64,000 nt of DNA from Triticum aestivum. Lineage: Eukaryota; Streptophyta; Magnoliopsida; Poales; Poaceae. Numbering within the stretch: position 1 is the stretch's first letter; every line of letters starts with the position of its first letter. The translations under genes were made by a program, and so were the position numbers. The notes beneath the pieces were generated by a model. The model saw only the letters and a program-made list of their open reading frames with translations. It searched no databases and had not been told where the DNA came from. Of the stretch, positions 32,427 through 44,470 are shown in pieces. The DNA is taken from NCBI RefSeq assembly GCF_018294505.1, contig NC_057802.1, positions 554,504,712 through 554,568,711 on the forward strand. Reading direction: 5' to 3'.

Positions 32427-33832
32427 TCACATCACGCTGCAAGAATTGGCATTCTCGTCGTTGAACATGTCGCCGTAGGCCTCCCGCGGCGGCGAGAAGG
32501 CGCTCCTCTGCGGAGGCGGCGGCGGCGCTCCGTAGTAGTAGTCCTCGGCCGCAGAACGCTGATGCTGGTACGGCGACGGCTGGGGATCGGGGTAGTAGTA
32601 GGGCTCGTACGCCGATGGCGCTGGCCGGCTGTAGTAGTTCGGAGGCGCGTACTCGTCTATGTAGCCGCCGTGCGACGGCCCTGGCCTCGCCATGGGCGTG
32701 GGCATCGCCGCCGGCGTCGGCGCGGCGGCGTAGTATGACGAGCTCGCCATCGGCCGTGCCACGTTGTAGCTCATGACGTGCACCGGCGGCTGCCGTGTGG
32801 CTGGCATGTACTGGTGGGGGCCCCCGTAGCCGTAGACGCCTCTGCTGCGGGCGTCGTCGAACTCCATCGTCACCCTGGCGTTCATCGGCTTATCATGATG
32901 ATCATGCTGCTCCTGGTGCTGCTGCTGCTGCTTGGCTTTCCCGTTCGCCTCGCTGGGTTGTTGTTGCGGCCCTGTCTCCGCCTTGGCCTCGTCGGGCCCT
33001 TTGCTTTCTTCGGCCGGCGGTGGGGTCTCTTCGGCGGTCTTCTCGGGTTCCGGCGCCGGAGGCTGGGCGGTGCTTGGCTCGGCGGCCTCGTTAGGCTTGC
33101 TGGCATCATCTGCTTGGTTCTTGGCTTCTTGGCTTTGGCTCTCTGCAGGAGGAGGCGGCTCCTGCTGCTGTTTGGGCTCCTCCGGCCAAGGCTCCGCCAG
33201 TTTGCCGGACTTGCGCAGCCTCGCGACGAGGATCCCGGCGTCGATCTTTGGAGAGACTGTGACCGCCACCCTGTTTCTCCGGGCGTCGATGTCACATCTG
33301 TATACGCCTGCAAGATCAAAGGAAACGGAAATTTTGTTCAGTAACTCAGCATAACCATGATTATTTTGGTTCTTGCGCCTTCTTTGTACATGTTAGTATG
33401 GCAGTGTTTGCTTAGAGATGCACATGCAAATATCCTATCAGAGTTCCCAGCATGGAAATTTCTACAAAGGCATCTGAAACAACAGATGGCGATCAATCAA
33501 ATCAGCGAGGCATACCATCAATATGTAGGAGCACCTTCTTCACCTTCTTTTTGCACCCTTCACAATGGATGGACACCCTGAGCACCACAACCTACATCAG
33601 AGCAAACCAAACCATCCTCAGCACACTTCCATGCAAATATCGTCAACAAGACAACAACAACAACTCACACATGACTTAAATAGTAATCCAACAAAAAAAA
33701 ATCTAGTGCTTGATCAGACACATGAACATGCTCATGACCAGAAGTATCACTAGTGCAAGACCACAATTACAGAAGGATCACAGCTAGTATGTTGAATGTG
33801 ACCACCTGAAACTCTACAGGTTCCGTCGCCAT
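32427..33832 (-). CDS. Heavy metal-associated isoprenylated plant protein (HIPP)
   Basis: Three exons on the minus strand, 33832-33806, 33591-33516 and 33307-32427, join with GT/AG borders into 984 bases (327 residues). The protein starts MATEPVEFQ and enters an HMA fold (about residues 10-75). The metal-binding motif H18-C-E-G-C22 lies in VSIHCEGCKKKVKKVLLHID, and exon 3 continues GVYRCDIDARRNRVAVTVSP. A long low-complexity region rich in Pro, Gln, Glu and Ala follows, then a Tyr/Pro/Gly-rich part. The last residues are CSVM, a CaaX box: Cys324 is the expected prenylation site. Family members bind metals such as Cd, Cu or Zn through the two Cys and associate with membranes or nuclei through the lipid, with roles in metal homeostasis and stress. 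The donor of exon 1 (CAG|GTGGTC) is less typical than the others. No break was seen; this is the most credible gene of the window. Confidence 0.9.
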
Positions 33833-33909
33833 GTCGAGCGACGAGCGGAATGATTCGCAGTCGGGGAGAGGGGAAAGTGGGGGAGCCTTGTGGGGGAGGG
33901 CTGGGGAGA

Positions 33910-33916
33910 TTTTATA
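33910..33916 (-). promoter_or_regulatory. TATA box of the HIPP gene
   Basis: On the minus strand the sequence is GGGTATAAAATCTCC. It lies about 78 bp before the ATG at 33832, leaving a leader of roughly 45-50 bases. Confidence 0.6.
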
Positions 33917-34959
33917 CCCGGCACTGGTTTAACAAGTGAAAGGTGTAGAAAGAACAAGCATGGAGAGTAGTGGGCGTTGGGTTGGGCATATGTATAAACT
34001 AGTTGGTTTGTGACTAGGGGAGGTGGCTTTACATGTGGGCAAAACACACCCTTTGAGGCTTCTCTCTTCTTTTCTGAAGAAACATTTGAGCAGGAGGAGG
34101 TAAAGTTGCTTGGAACTAAACCTATTACCTATGGAGGGTGGTACTGGTGATGGCTCCTTCCTCTTCTTTTTGAGCTCATCATGAGCTGTATAGGTGAGAT
34201 TTTGATGTAGGCCGGAGCTGCTTTCAGAGGACGAATGGCGCTTGAATGTTTCTTTCTGGTGCTGAATCTTTTTCAGTTCACACATGGGACGGTCAAATCG
34301 TTGTGTAATACTAGGGTATTTGTGAATTTCTCAAAGTGTCGAAACGATCATTTTAGTTAGGAAGCTCACAAACTTCACATGCAAATTTTCTCACGGCATT
34401 CTGTTAGCTTAACATGCTATCTATTAGCCAAAAGTAGGCCCTATTATTATTGCTTTAAGATTTATAACACCAATATGTCTCCCTTTCTGTTGTTGTAATA
34501 TCATTTTCATTTACAGGCGGGTAGCAAAGTTTCACTACTCACGCAAGCAAAAGCGAGGATAGCTAGATTCCAGGAAGGCGACGGCACAAAACCACGACGC
34601 GCAAGCACACAAACCAAATATAATCTTATAACACACACCAGGAGAATTCCTCCTGTGGAGTTCTTGCTAAGATTCTTTGCCCCTCCCATGGAGTGTTGTG
34701 TTGGTCTAGGCAACCGGGCATGGACGGAGTGATTGATTAGTCGTGCATAGTGGCCGCCTTTATCGTGCCAAATGCGCAAAAGAAAGGCCACCGCTTTCGC
34801 TCCCCTGTGCAAAGGAAGAGTTTTGTTTTGTCACAAAGTCCAACGGGTGCGTGTGTGTGCGAGAGAGAGATGTTATGATACGATATGCCTTTGTTTTGCA
34901 TGGAGGAGGGGAGGAAAGCATCTATTCCGGCCTCTAGACCGCCTTTTGACGGTGCTGAG
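33917..34959. other. HIPP upstream region, no gene seen
   Basis: Presumably holds the HIPP promoter. The open frames at 33929-34285 and 34507-34812 lack domains and regular codon use. A gagagaga run lies at 34861-34869. Confidence 0.4.
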
Positions 34960-35890
34960 GTGTCCAAATGGTAGTTATTTATGTCCCTCTTTAGTTTAGT
35001 CCATGATACTAAACTATGGAGCAAATTAGTGGCGTGCTTGCTCACAATTGCAAAAGCTAAAGTGTGGATTCATCTGGAATCAGGGAGAACTAGAGCTGCA
35101 GCTTGATGCATGGTATATTTTGCTGCTCTGAAAAGAAGAAAGCAAATTTTACAGGTATGTGTATCCTTGGGACACATCATACGCCTGATTCTAATTGGCA
35201 CCGGCCGGAACGTCAGAAAATGAAGAGACAAACAAAGGTAGCACCACCAAAAGTGAACCAACCCCTTGGACTGCTGGGAAAAACACCAGGGCATGAGGAG
35301 CTAAACTAATCTGTATCAAATAGTCATGGCAGTCTGGCAGGAGAGCATATTGTGGTGATGAATAACAATGCAAAGCTGTAGCCGTCAACGGCCGGAATGG
35401 ATGCAGAAAGAGTGAGCTATAGGTGCACACTTCGATGCCAAGAGATTTTGGGTCACCCATGCCACTCTAGCTTCTGCTGTTTTCTCACTCTGGGAAAGCA
35501 AAAGAAAAGGATGCTTTGACCCATGGATTTTACCAGCGCCATCAGTTTCACAAGGAATGCCAATGCCATCACGTTCACGCATTCGATTCTTTCCAGTCGG
35601 ACACCCGGGTTTGGCATGGAAAAACACGTGATTTCCCATGCACACCAGGCCTGCACGCCATGAGTCACACACGTAGCCCATATTTCCTCTGCTTTGTGAA
35701 TGATCTGTTTTAATCGACAATTTATGCCGCCCGGGAACTTCCTGACGAAGAAGCCTACACATTTCACATCCGCGTCGTGTGGTCGACCGTGTCCCCTTCA
35801 GGAATCTCTTGCTGGCCCCAACCTCTTCCCATGGCCACAGGACAAAAGAGCAGCTCTCTTCGTCGCTTCTTTCCGCTTGATTAGCTGGGA
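34960..35890. repeat. Segmental duplication copy A
   Basis: Blocks of this segment recur in the same order and orientation at 36990-37130, 38100-38475 and 40190-40590. Examples are aagtgtggattcat, cgcctgatt, tgtagccgtcaacg, cgatgccaagaga, gcattcgatt and ccccatggcca. The open frames inside have no recognisable domain. The copies have diverged by many substitutions and small indels. Confidence 0.6.
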
Positions 35891-35935
35891 AAAAAAAAGA
35901 GAGATAATAACAGGGTGCTTGTCCACCATTATTTA

Positions 35936-35985
35936 TGTCTCACTTTAGTCCAATTGTTTTTTGCGGGGTGTCTCACTTTAGTCCA
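35936..35985 (-). mobile_element. Poly(A) micro-retroposon with 17-bp target duplication
   Basis: tgtctcactttagtcca occurs at 35936-35952 and 35969-35985. The insert between them is attgttttttgcgggg, which on the minus strand reads ccccgcaaaaaacaat. The core is the same as at 15294 and 20569 but in the opposite orientation. Confidence 0.8.
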
Positions 35986-36989
35986 TGATTAATTATATTT
36001 CAATCGATTGAGAAATAGTGTTCTTTTTCTAGTTGGATCGAGAATCAGTGAAATCTCAATGAATGATATACAACCATTCGATTTTTACGCGAAGATTCGT
36101 TTGGATATTTTTACTGAGTTTTCTGTTACATAATTAGATTTGCCTTTTTTAGCTTCACAATTTTGTTCTTTTCTTTCATATTTTTATTTTCTTTCAACAG
36201 TTGCGAAGTTCGTCCCTAGCATTTGTACACGTAACTATTGTTATTACAAGCCTTGTCAACCATACATAATACAAAACTAGTGGGTCATTGGGGTTGGTAG
36301 GGGCCTTCTGTCCCTCCTAATTGCACAATCCTTCGCCTCATGTCTAACTCCAGATGCAATCCCTGGGTGGCCACACACAACAACAAGCCACGTCCCTCGT
36401 CGACCACTCAACTATAGCTGCACATTTCTCATTGATTGTGCGCAACTACAGTTGCTCATCTCTCATTGGCCACACGCGGCTGGTAAAAAAAGAAACATAA
36501 AATAAAAATGCAAAAAAGAATTGGAAAAGGCAAAACATCCTACATTGATGTTAGCCGAGTAGGATTTAACTGAATTTCACTTAGTTCTAATCGAGCCATG
36601 TTGTTAATTAACGGAAATAGCCAATGGGTCTTGGGTTCCATTTGCATCGAATTGTAAAAATAAAAAATATATTAAAAAAATTCAAAAAATCGGAAACTTT
36701 CTTTTAACAAACATGACTTTGCATAATACTCACGTGAAAAGTTTCGTGAAGGAATGACTTCCATGGCATTCTGGACGAAACAAGATCAATGCTACGTCAA
36801 AAGTTACCATTCACACTTTTTTGGTATACCTCGAGAGTCATTCCTCTGCGGAAGTTTTCACACGAGTATTGCTCCATGCCATGTTTGTTACAGAAAAGAT
36901 TCAGAATTGTTTTACTCTTTTTTATTTCTTTAATTTTTTTCCAATTCAGGTGCATTGGCCTCCATGTTTCAAAGATCCGTATCCGTAAT
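35986..36989. other. AT-rich sequence, no gene seen
   Basis: No frame with domain or splice support. The stretch has A- and T-rich low-complexity patches (36640-36700). Confidence 0.4.
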
Positions 36990-37139
36990 TATATGCTAAT
37001 TAAATGCTGGTCTTGTCCACAATTGGAATATCTAAAGTGTGGGTTCATATAGAATCTAGGAAATTGGACTTACAACCTTATGGTATAATTTGTAGCTCCG
37101 AAAACAGGAAAGAAGAAAACATGTATGTACAACTGCAGC

Positions 37140-38080
37140 ACATGAAAACCATTTTGTTCTCCTTCCCTTCCCATCTGCCCCCGAGGGGTGGCTAGGGCGA
37201 GCCGATATTCCCCGCCATCTCCATTCTTGATGTTGATCCCATGAGTTCACCCCTCCCCATATGCCACTCCTGCGATGTTAGGGGGTAGACTGGTAAGCGT
37301 TAGGTTTCTGCAACAATGCCTTGTTGATGGTGATGGCGGTGTAGCTTGACAAATAATTTTTCTGAAGCCTCACCACTTTGACGATGTCGTCTAGGGCGGC
37401 ATCAATGACTCGCGGACATATATTCCTACCATGTGTTTGGATGGTGAGACTAGGGCTTGCAGGGTATGTTGATGCGACGGGGGCTTTCCTTTGCAGTTTA
37501 GTCCTTCGGCTTCATCTCGTCACATTGGTGCATCCTCCGGTGCCAGTGTGAAGATGCAAAAATATGGAGGTCTGACTCTTAGATCTGCGGCTCTTTCGGT
37601 TATTACGGCTTTATTCTCTAGGGTGCTTGTCAGGTAGGACTTTGGGCTCAATGAATCCTATTCGCCATCAACAATTATAGGTTGGCCCCGATGGTGGAAC
37701 GACATGTGGTGGTGCGCCATCGTCCTGTTCAAGTCGAAAACGACAGTCGGCCCAAGGACTTCAATGTCATTTCTTTAGTTTTTATCACTGTTTGTACTGC
37801 TTGTTTGATTAATAGGTCTGAGTGATCTTTCCTATCTAAGCTTCTACCAATGCATATGTAATTAGATAAGGTGCTTAGTGCACGAAGGGCCTAGCAATTA
37901 AACTCCTCAATGCATAGATGCGCAGCTTTTTTAGCTAAGCTTCATACATTTAATTGTTTAGCAGCCTAACCCGTCTCTGCATAGCTGTTTTGCATAGGTC
38001 CATGTGTTTAGTATTGTTTCTTCTTGGGTCATCAAACTACTCTCTCCTCAATTACTTTGGCACCCGAACTTTACCTATGT
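37140..38080 (+). mobile_element. Probable non-LTR-derived insertion
   Basis: This block has no counterpart in copy A of the duplication. Its style (gatggtgatggcggtgtagc, ctagggtgcttgtcaggtag, tttttatcactgtttgtact) resembles 3' regions of plant LINE-derived retroposons. No ORF2 motif or clear poly(A) tail was found, so the class is a guess. Confidence 0.3.
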
Positions 38081-38513
38081 GGCATTCTTAGCATTTGTAC
38101 ACCGTCAAGCACTAAAAAGGCTGAAAGAGAAAGTATACTTAGCCTGGGCTGGGAACATGCGCCTGATTAATTAGCACTAGAAGGAAGGAGGGTAGCTAAA
38201 CAATCTGTACATCTAAGTACTTCTACTCTCTCAAAATTTAATACATTTTTTGACACTGTATTAGTACTAATTCAGTCATGACAGCCTGCTAGAAGTAACC
38301 CTAAAAAAAACAGTCTGCTACAAGTAGTGCATGTCGAGCTGAGACCAGATGGACAACAGTACAAAGATGTAGCCGTCAACGACCGTGATGCGGCAAGACG
38401 GGGGCACGGGGCTAGCTAGCTTGGTGCACGTTTCGATGCCAAGAGAATTTGCGTTACCCAAGCCACTCTAGGTTCTACTTTTCCTTTTCTTTCTTTTTGA
38501 TGAGTACGATAAA

Positions 38514-40170
38514 GGCATCTCCAACAACAACCCTTAAACCACCCGCAATCATCCGGACCGTACTGTCCGGACGTGTTGTGCCATCCAACAACGCAGGTCG
38601 GTATCGATTCACATGATGTTTCGGATGCATTTTCTACCATAAATTGGAGACAAAGGTCGGAGGGCTTTACGGGTGTCCGGACAGCACCTACGCCAGCTTC
38701 TGACCACCCTGACCCATCCAAACCCCCTCCTCCCTCGCCCGTGCGCGTGCCTGCCTGGCCCTAGCTATCCACATTCACACCGTTGTAGAGCGTGCCGCTC
38801 CACATTGAAGTCGGCCGAGAGCGGACGCGACCTCTCACTAGCTCCGCCATTGAAGCGGTGCTCCAGCCAAGTGCGCCGCCCGCGACGCGTCCCCGGTGTT
38901 CGCGCTTGTTCAATGCTAAAGACGCGTTACTGGATGGGACAGGACGAATATCTACCACGCCCATTCAATGCCCCATCCATCCGTATGCTGCCGTTAAGAA
39001 GCTCGACGGCCGAGAAACCCATTCCGGCGTTGCACATGGACGCACCTGGACGTCTCGCATCACCGGAATCCTCTATTTAAACGCGTCCACACCCGACTAA
39101 CTCCACGCCAAGACACAAGCCGATCCCCATCCTCCGCCCTTTCAACACAATCGCCATGACTGCAGGCAGTGAAACTTTGTGTGAGAGCCTTTCCACGGAG
39201 ATGAAGCACGAGGTGGCCGCCCTTACTGCCGCGTGGCAGAGCCGCCATGCAAGGCGGATCGAGGTCGGCTTGCCGGCCAGCTCGCCTGACATTTCGATGA
39301 CGGGTCGACCCCATTATATATGAAGACGGGCTCCGACGACACCGCCCTGGCGTCCATGCATGTGCATGCCGGCTTCACCATGGAGCAGGTGCAGACGCAC
39401 TGCAATGTCGCCATGGCAGAGGTGCAACCTGCGTCGGCGCCTGTGTCGGCGTTCCAGCAGGCACATGAGGAACAACAGTACACCATGTTTCTCCTGGAGC
39501 ACCACCGGCTGGCAGAAGGCTAGATCTAGGGGGAGCGACGAGGCCGTGGCGGCCATGGCCACGGCGAACCCCAACTTCGTCACGGAGCAGAGTGCCATCT
39601 ACGATGACGTCCGCGCTCAAGCCGCTGCTCGCCAGGCAGCAGCCGACGCAGAGGCGCGGCTTCAAGCGATTGCGGAGGACAACAACGTTCCCTGCAGCTC
39701 CTACGCGTCGCCGACGAACTATCCGGCGACCCGGTGGGATGAAGACGGCGCGGGCGCCACCATTTCCATCGTGGACCTGACATCCACTGGCGACAGACAA
39801 GGCGCGGACTCCTCCGAGGATGAGTAGGGCACGGGAGGTGGGAGGGCCTTGTGTCCCATGTGGGTCGGTCCGTCTCCCATGTTTAACTCTTTCTCATCGA
39901 AAACCGCAGCTTCACTTCATGGGTCTTATTGCCGGTGCTCATATAGACCGCGGAAGTAGGAGGCGGTCCCAAGGAAGGGAACAACATGGGCTTGGAAGCC
40001 GGCGGCCGCCGTAGTTTTATTTTTGTTCTAAATGTTTGAAATGCAATGAAAACCAGCCGTGTTTGCATGAATAATTTCCGTTTATGTAAAAGTATATCCG
40101 AACTTGAATGAAATCCGACCGTGTTTGCACAAATTTCGTCCGGCAATTTGCGGGTCGTTGTGGAGATGCT
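38514..40170 (+). mobile_element. Harbinger-like non-autonomous element
   Basis: The left end ggcatctccaacaacaaccc and the reverse of the right end (agcatctccacaacgacccg) form imperfect terminal inverted repeats. The similarity extends further into acccgcaa..ccggac. Terminal motifs of this gagcatctccaac type are common in grass PIF/Harbinger elements. No clear 3-bp target duplication could be fixed. It splits the blocks of duplication copy B. Confidence 0.5.
39157..39826 (+). pseudogene. Broken element-borne ORF, function unknown
   Basis: Coding-like sequence starts at an ATG at 39157 (MTAGSETLCESLSTEMKHEV), reaches a stop near 39320, and continues in changing frames. These include MKTGSDDTALASMHVHAGFT (39320) and a frame with FVTEQSAIYDDVRAQAAARQ that ends in an acidic tail, SSEDE, at 39826. 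Codon bias is GC-rich and helical, Ala-rich segments dominate. It resembles the second, DNA-binding-type ORF of Harbinger elements in position only; I see no Myb repeat. Confidence 0.35.
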
Positions 40171-40590
40171 CACTCTAGGAAAGGAAAATAGAAAGAAAAA
40201 GGAAACTTGACCAATGAACTTGTTTAACACCGTTGATTCCAAGAACAAAAACACCGTCATTTAAACTTGCAGGCATTCGATTTTCGCATGACCTGGTTTG
40301 GCAAAGCATGAACTTGATTTCCCGTACAAAACCGGAGGCACATCTGACATCTCTTCTTCTTTCGGCAGGATTAGTTCCCGTCAAGCATCAGCAATGCTGG
40401 GGTACTGCTCCATGTCGCGCAAGAAGCCCGTGAGCGACCGCCTCGCCTTGAGGAATCTCCTACTGGCATCAACCTCTCCCCATGGCCAGACAACCAACCA
40501 CAGGCGACAGAGCCAGCAGCTCTCTCCCTCTCTCGTTGCTGCTTTCCGCTCAATCATTGGTCAGCCGGAGAAAAGGAGATGGCAACGGGA

Positions 40591-41211
40591 GCGATTTCAC
40601 GGCGCGGGCTGCTCGGTGAACTGTGACGAAAGCAAAAGCTACTGTGCAAGAGAAAGCAGCTACGTGGTGTTGATGCAGAGAAGGAGAGCTCGGCTGCGCT
40701 GTGGCTTTCAGTGTCTCTGCTTTTTTCCTGGGGCGGGAGGACATTCGTGTCGTCGTCTCCGGCCGTCGCTGTACGGGGAGGAGTGAGGAATATGGCTGGC
40801 GTCGGTCGGCGTCGTGGCCAAGAGGTGGCGCCGTCGACGACGGTGAGGTCCGGATGGGCACGTATGCGGCAGCGGGGGAAAGCGGAGGGGGACGGCGACC
40901 CGGGGGAAAGAGAGAGGCCGGGGGTCCCATCCCATCGGCCGCGGGAACATGCGGGTCGTTGCGTTTGGTGGCGCGGCATGTGGCAAGGCAGAGCCGGGGC
41001 GTGTGTGGAGTGCTGCACAGGGTAAACTCAGAGGGAGAAACAGAGGGGATTCTAGGTCCGAAAGATTACCTTTGATCTGCCATGAAGATTCATGCATTTT
41101 TTTAGTTTTCATGTTTTATTCTTACGTACTACGTATATGACTTGACTGAGACTTGGTCAATTGAGACCCAACCACATTTTTTTTAGCACAGTACAATTGC
41201 AAACACTCGTT
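40591..41211. other. GC-rich block, no gene supported
   Basis: Several overlapping frames are open on both strands (40554-41112), which reflects high GC rather than coding. No domain is visible. A short duplicate of the SINE tail motif (agcacagtacaattgcaaacactcg) lies at 41187-41211. Confidence 0.35.
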
Positions 41212-41617
<406 letters not shown>

Positions 41618-42301
41618 TTCCGTATCGAAAGATTACGGCATTAATAATGGTACACCAACAAAGAATATAGTACCAACGTTTTACTTCACTGTCCAAACTA
41701 ACCCCCGCTCCCTCCCTCTCCCATGATTCTCAACTGGGGTGGGCCCTTCATCCCTCTATTACCAATCATAATCTACCACATCAGTTTGCCTGTAAAAAAT
41801 TAAGGTAACCATTTATAGATGTAGCATTACTCTCACAACATTGTTAGTTCTCAATTGATTGAAAAGTAACTACTTCTCCATCAACTGCTAAACCTTTAAT
41901 CTACGCAGTGATTCGTGTAGTCCTTTTTATAAGATTTCAGAAAAATATGTCATATGATAAATATCTGCTGCTTAGAAAATAATTATTTCTCAATTGATTA
42001 ATATATAGCCAAACCTGGGGAGGGCCTGTCAATCATTCACATCAGCATGTACCGATTGCACGCTTTTACAGCTGTAAGCTTCCCTCCTTTTTCATGTTTC
42101 CGGTTTTCTTTTTGGGCGTTGAGGGTTTTGTGGGCATGGCAACATGGGCTAATATTGGGATGTTATTTTTTTATCTTTATTGCATAAATGTGACGAAATA
42201 AGCCTTCAACTATGAAAACTAAAAAAATGCATGAATCTGCTCCGTATACAAATGCCATAGACGCCATGATGTGTTTTTCTCGAAAGATTTATTGTGTTGT
42301 A
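41618..42301. other. No gene seen
   Basis: AT-rich intergenic sequence. The phrase ctcaattgattgaaaag recurs at about 41850 and 41990 (tctcaattgatt), but no element boundary is clear. Confidence 0.35.
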
Positions 42302-42382
42302 CTCCCTTCGTCCCATAATGTAAATTTTTTTTTGACTCTACACTAGTATAAAAAAACGTCCTATATTATGAGACGGTGCGAG
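42302..42382. mobile_element. Short Stowaway-like MITE (~80 bp, Athos-like)
   Basis: The element starts ctcccttcgtcccataatgt and ends atattatgagacggtgcgag, flanked by TA at 42300-42301 and 42383-42384. The centre, gactctacactagtataaaa, is the short palindrome typical of the ~80-bp Triticeae family. Confidence 0.75.
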
Positions 42383-42835
42383 TATTTATTAAGTTTATTG
42401 AGATGCATATTATATACCACAACTTATCACAGTTATTGTAGTTAATGCATCGCTTCTCTACCGGTTACAAAATTTTCAATCTGCACAGTAATTCCCTACA
42501 AAACGAGTAGCAAGGCGGCGTGGAGCCGCACGAACAATGACTAGTACTCCTTCGATACTTTTTACTCCGCATATAAGATTTGTATATTTACGTTAAAAAT
42601 ATCACCAACAATAATTCTAAATTTCCACAATAAAAATATAGTAATTCATGATATGTCTAGTGATGTTGATTTCGTATTGCGAATGTTAATATTTTTTCTA
42701 TAAAGTTGATCAAATTTTACGAAATTGGACTGTAGACAAATGTTATATGCTGAATAAAAAGGATGAGGGAGAGAGAGAGAGAGGGGGAGAGAGTACTCCC
42801 TCCGTCCATGAATGATCGATGCATAATTTTCTGAA
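42383..42835. other. No gene seen; GA run near 42772
   Basis: Degenerate MITE-like pieces occur at 42545-42580 (tactccttcgatac) and 42794-42815 (tactccctccgtcc). Neither has a matching second end. A (GA)n run lies at 42772-42793. Confidence 0.35.
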
Positions 42836-43450
42836 AACCTTTAGCCGCCGCCGCCTCCTCCTCCTCCAAAATAAAAGCTAGGGTATATGCCTCTTGCTGG
42901 CACCGCCGCAGGTCCGCCTCGTCTCCGGTGGCTCTAGGGCCATGGGGTACAGTGGATCCTGGCAAGAGTCGGCGGGAGGGCTTCGTTTTTAGTCGTTTCT
43001 TTCAGTTTTGTTAGGGTTTGTGTCCTGCTCAGGAAGCCGAGACGGTGGCGGCTCTCTGAAGATGGAATAAAGGTATCCCCGCCTAACCCCCGTTCCGGTG
43101 GTGCGTCTAGTGTCGTTGGGCGTGTGGAGGTGTGTCTCCGGCGGATCTGCCTTTGGTGGATTTGCTTGGATCTTTCTGATCTACGTTATTCTTCATCGGC
43201 GGCGGTTATTGTTCTGGTGCACTGGTCCTATGTGGCCTTAAAACAATGACTTCTCGACTGTCTACTACAACAAGTTGTGCCCGACTCCGGCAAAGAAGGG
43301 GTGATGACGGCGGCACGCCTTCGGCTCGCTTCTGTGCTTGTAGTCGTCGTTGGATGGTCCACGGATCTGAATGTAATTTTTATTATTTCTGATGTTCATT
43401 GTACTGCCATAACTGAAGATGAAAATATCAAAAGTTTTCTAAAAAAATCT
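42836..43450 (+). mobile_element. Non-LTR-derived retroposon, near full length
   Basis: The element starts with a GC-rich head (gccgccgccgcctcctcctc) and contains gttagggtttgtgtcctgct, ctccggcggatctgcc and ttctcgactgtctactacaa. It ends gtaatttttattatttctg, gttcattgtactgcc and an A-rich tail (aaaagttttctaaaaaaa). No LINE ORF is present. Related sequences lie at 18440-19030 and 31060-31175 on the other strand. I take it for a non-autonomous, LINE-dependent element; the frame at 43277-43501 runs through its 3' part and is not a gene. Confidence 0.55.
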
Positions 43451-43509
43451 GAGAACTTTCTCGCAATGATAGATGTACAAAAAGAGAGTTTTTTGTTTTG
43501 AGCTAAAAA

Positions 43510-44470
43510 GAGAGCTTGTATGTGGGCACTGGCTAGTATGAAATCAGCAGCTGAGGTGCGATCCTGCGATCCTTGAGTACGGCCCATCAGATAGATATTG
43601 TATGGTCCAGATTGGAGCGGGGAGACCTGGGAAGACATTTTGCACAGACCCCCACTGCTTACCAGATATTGCAAGCCGAGCTCCTCCTTAACCACCACGT
43701 CCTAACCACCACGTCCTAGCCTCTGTGTGCTAAATCCTCATCTTGATTTGGACTGCACACAGCAGAGTGTTCATTTTTGTTCCAGCTCTTGATCTTTGCT
43801 GTCAATAATTTTTTATGCAATCAAAGGGATGTTGTTTTGCTCTATCTGTACCAAAATTTGTGCGCAACAAAAATATCCTTTCTGCTGTATTTTGTGTAGT
43901 GAAACCTTCTATTTATACATTTTATAAGGAAATCTGTACAACATGTTCTTGTGGAATACAATACCTTGATGTTGGTTTTGTGCTGTATCGAAGAAAAAAA
44001 CAATATGTATCGAAATTGGAGATAGACATTGGGAATGTGGGAAGATGATGTTTGTCATTTTAGTTTTAGGCAACAAATATTATACTTTTACAAATCTCTA
44101 TTTATGTATGCTAAATTTAGAGATCTCATTATGCAATTTTGAAAAGAAAAACAGTTTTCCAAATAAATAATTGCGAAGAACAAAATAAATTGCAGTGATA
44201 TTCGTAATGCACTATTTTTGAATTTTGTTCTGCATAGTTCCTTTGCATGAGATAAATAGCAGTAAAAATCTAACAAAAGCACGTGAGGAAGTGATAACAA
44301 GTGCAGTAAACTCTAAAAGTTTAGGGGCTCCATTGAAAGAAGTCCTGTCATGTCCACCAATCCGTCATCTGTACCGTTGATTATTCATCCGATGGCCTAC
44401 AATAGTGGATCGCACGATCGCATCTCAGCTACTGATCTCATACTAGTCGTGCCCCTTGTATGTAGCGCGT
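43510..44470. mobile_element. TIR element, ~960 bp, class uncertain
   Basis: The left arm (43513-43620: cttgtatgtgggcactggct..agtatgaaatcagcagctga..gtgcgatcctgcgatcc) is inverted at the right (44370-44468). The shared arm is about 100 bases with moderate divergence. The interior is AT-rich with no transposase. No target duplication was clear, so the superfamily (Mutator-like is plausible) is not fixed. Confidence 0.6.

Larger units (their letters stand above)
36990..40590. repeat. Segmental duplication copy B, interrupted by insertions
   Basis: Blocks at 36990-37130, 38100-38475 and 40190-40590 are collinear with copy A (34960-35890). The breaks are filled by retroposon-like sequence (37140-38080) and by the Harbinger-like element (38514-40170), so both insertions postdate the duplication. 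Confidence 0.55.

Noticed and set aside
40550..41112. Cluster of long overlapping frames on both strands
   Set aside because: High GC content removes stop codons. There is no conserved motif and no promoter or splice context.
42545..42815. Two ctcc-rich motifs as a Stowaway pair
   Set aside because: Both point in the same direction and neither has an inverted partner or TA-flanked end.
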